From NCBI GenBank assembly GCA_022736605.1, contig DZDB01000124.1:1-5292 (forward strand): DNA of 5,292 nucleotides, written 5' to 3'. A model generated the notes under the pieces. It worked only from the letters and a program-made list of their open reading frames with translations, was not told where the DNA came from and ran no database searches. Below, one piece after another: positions 4,480 through 5,292 of the stretch; position 1 is the stretch's first letter; each line of letters begins with the position of its first letter. Made by a program: the position numbers and the translations under genes. Source of the stretch: Sideroxydans lithotrophicus. Lineage in GTDB: Bacteria > Pseudomonadota > Gammaproteobacteria > Burkholderiales > Sulfuriferulaceae.

Positions 4480-4509
4480 TTGCGACTGCAAAAATATCTG
4501 GTGCAGAAT
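4480..4509 (+). promoter_or_regulatory. Possible porin promoter
   Basis: TTGCGA (4480-4485) and CAGAAT (4504-4509) are separated by 18 bases, each matching four of six consensus positions. This would give a leader of about 70 bases before the porin ATG, a length common for regulated outer-membrane protein mRNAs. Other weak pairs exist in the gap, so this is only the best of several. Confidence 0.25.
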
Positions 4510-4585
4510 GCATCCAGCTTTCCGTATGGGGAGTATGCGTGTGGGACAAAACCCGCCGTAAACATCTATCTTTCAGGAGATTTAC

Positions 4586-5292
4586 ATGAACAAAAAACTG
4601 ATCGCTCTGGCCATCGCCAGCGCCATTTCCGCACCGGCCATGGCCGCCACCGGCAACGTTGACGTCTACGGCCTGTTGTCCGTGGGTGTTGATTCCGTTG
4701 AAAACAGCTTCAACGTGCCCGGTGGCATCGACACCAACCGTGCTGGCCGCGTGTCGGACTACGCTTCGCGTATCGGCTTCAAGGGTTCGGAAGACCTGGG
4801 CAACGGCCTGTCGGCTATCTGGCAGATTGAAAACCAGCTGAGCGTTGCGGGTCAAAACACCAACGCCACAATAAACAGCGGTTCGTTCAGCACCGGCCTG
4901 CGTAACACCTTTGTCGGTTTGAAGAGCAAGGACGCAGGTACCGTTCTGGTCGGTACGCACGACACCCCGTACAAAATCTCCACCGGCCGTCTGGATCCGT
5001 TTGCCGATACCCTGGGTGACTACAATGGTCTGGTTGGCGCTGCGGGTTCAAGCGGTCCTAATTTGACTAACGCTGGCAACTATTTCGATCTGCGCGCAAG
5101 CCAGGTGCTGGCCTATATCACGCCTAACTGGGGTGGTTTCACCGGTGCTGCAGCGTATGTATTTGGCGCTTCGAAAGCCACCAACCAGGCTGATAAAAAT
5201 GCCAATGCCTACTCTTTGACGGGTATGTACGATGCGGGTCCGCTGTATCTGACCGCCGCTTACGAAAAGCATAACTTCGGTTCCGCTAACGT
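4586..5292 (+). CDS. General porin, Porin_4 family, 3' end outside the window
   Basis: The ATG at 4586 follows AGGAGA (4575-4580) at good spacing. The first 235 residues are visible and the gene runs off the edge. Residues 1-20 are a Sec signal peptide (MNKKLIALAIASAISAPAMA) with an A-M-A cleavage site before Ala21. The mature protein begins with the strand GNVDVYGLLSVGVDSVEN and continues with SRIGFKGSEDLGNGLSAIWQIE and NTFVGLKSKDAGTVLVGTHD, the typical opening of betaproteobacterial trimeric 16-strand porins. The segment after that (PYKISTGRLDPFADTLGDYN) corresponds to the region of the pore-constricting third loop. It would let small hydrophilic solutes cross the outer membrane; selectivity cannot be read. 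Full members have about 350-400 residues. No frameshift is visible in this part. Confidence 0.95.
   Translation, partial: MNKKLIALAIASAISAPAMAATGNVDVYGLLSVGVDSVENSFNVPGGIDTNRAGRVSDYASRIGFKGSEDLGNGLSAIWQIENQLSVAGQNTNATINSGSFSTGLRNTFVGLKSKDAGTVLVGTHDTPYKISTGRLDPFADTLGDYNGLVGAAGSSGPNLTNAGNYFDLRASQVLAYITPNWGGFTGAAAYVFGASKATNQADKNANAYSLTGMYDAGPLYLTAAYEKHNFGSAN

Noticed and set aside
4009..4662. 217-residue plus-strand frame across mazE, the intergenic gap and the porin start
   Set aside because: It crosses the mazE gene, the divergent promoters and the porin signal peptide in another frame; the composition is not protein-like.

Overview
The window looks like a piece of a betaproteobacterial chromosome. 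The porin at the right edge is of the Porin_4 type typical of that class, the base composition is moderately GC-rich, and the MltA lipoprotein and toxin-antitoxin (TA) genes resemble those of Nitrosomonadales/Burkholderiales relatives. The class is an inference from protein features; no rRNA or other phylogenetic marker is present.

Layout: (1) 1-69 is the C-terminal tail of a + strand gene, possibly TonB-like. (2) 120-314 (-) is a short ribbon-helix-helix (RHH)-type regulator that appears to lack its N-terminus; its ATG overlaps the stop of mltA. (3) 311-1573 (-) is mltA, an outer-membrane lytic transglycosylase lipoprotein. (4) 1617-1865 (+) is a small divergent gene that may be Rof-like, sharing a 43-bp promoter gap with mltA. 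(5) 1928-2471 (+) is an RHH antitoxin plus MazF/PemK toxin operon behind an 18-bp perfect palindrome. (6) 2518-2619 (+) is a 33-residue single-span membrane protein with a good ribosome-binding site. (7) 2664-3375 (+) is a HEPN (HI0074/HepT-like) plus MNT nucleotidyltransferase (HI0073/MntA-like) pair. (8) 3387-3695 (+) is a decapitated VapC PIN-domain toxin that starts right at the end of the MNT gene. (9) 3731-4308 (-) is a canonical mazEF operon very like that of E. coli. (10) 4586-5292 (+) is the start of a general porin gene, cut by the window edge.

The main theme is TA density. Between two cell-envelope genes (mltA and the porin) lie three complete TA modules of different families plus one clear toxin remnant, with a second antitoxin-like remnant beyond mltA. 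The intact modules keep their key residues: MazF Arg/Thr, HEPN R-X4-H-X-Y, and MNT GS-X10-D-X-D. Each also has a palindromic candidate operator in or beside its promoter. The pattern fits a site that repeatedly gains and loses small TA cassettes. No transposase, integrase, CRISPR array, tRNA or convincing intrinsic terminator was seen.

I found no clearly new multi-gene system. The most unusual items are the 33-residue membrane protein between two TA modules, the VapC fragment abutting the MNT gene, the RHH remnant coupled to mltA, and two genes whose predicted promoters would give leaderless mRNAs.
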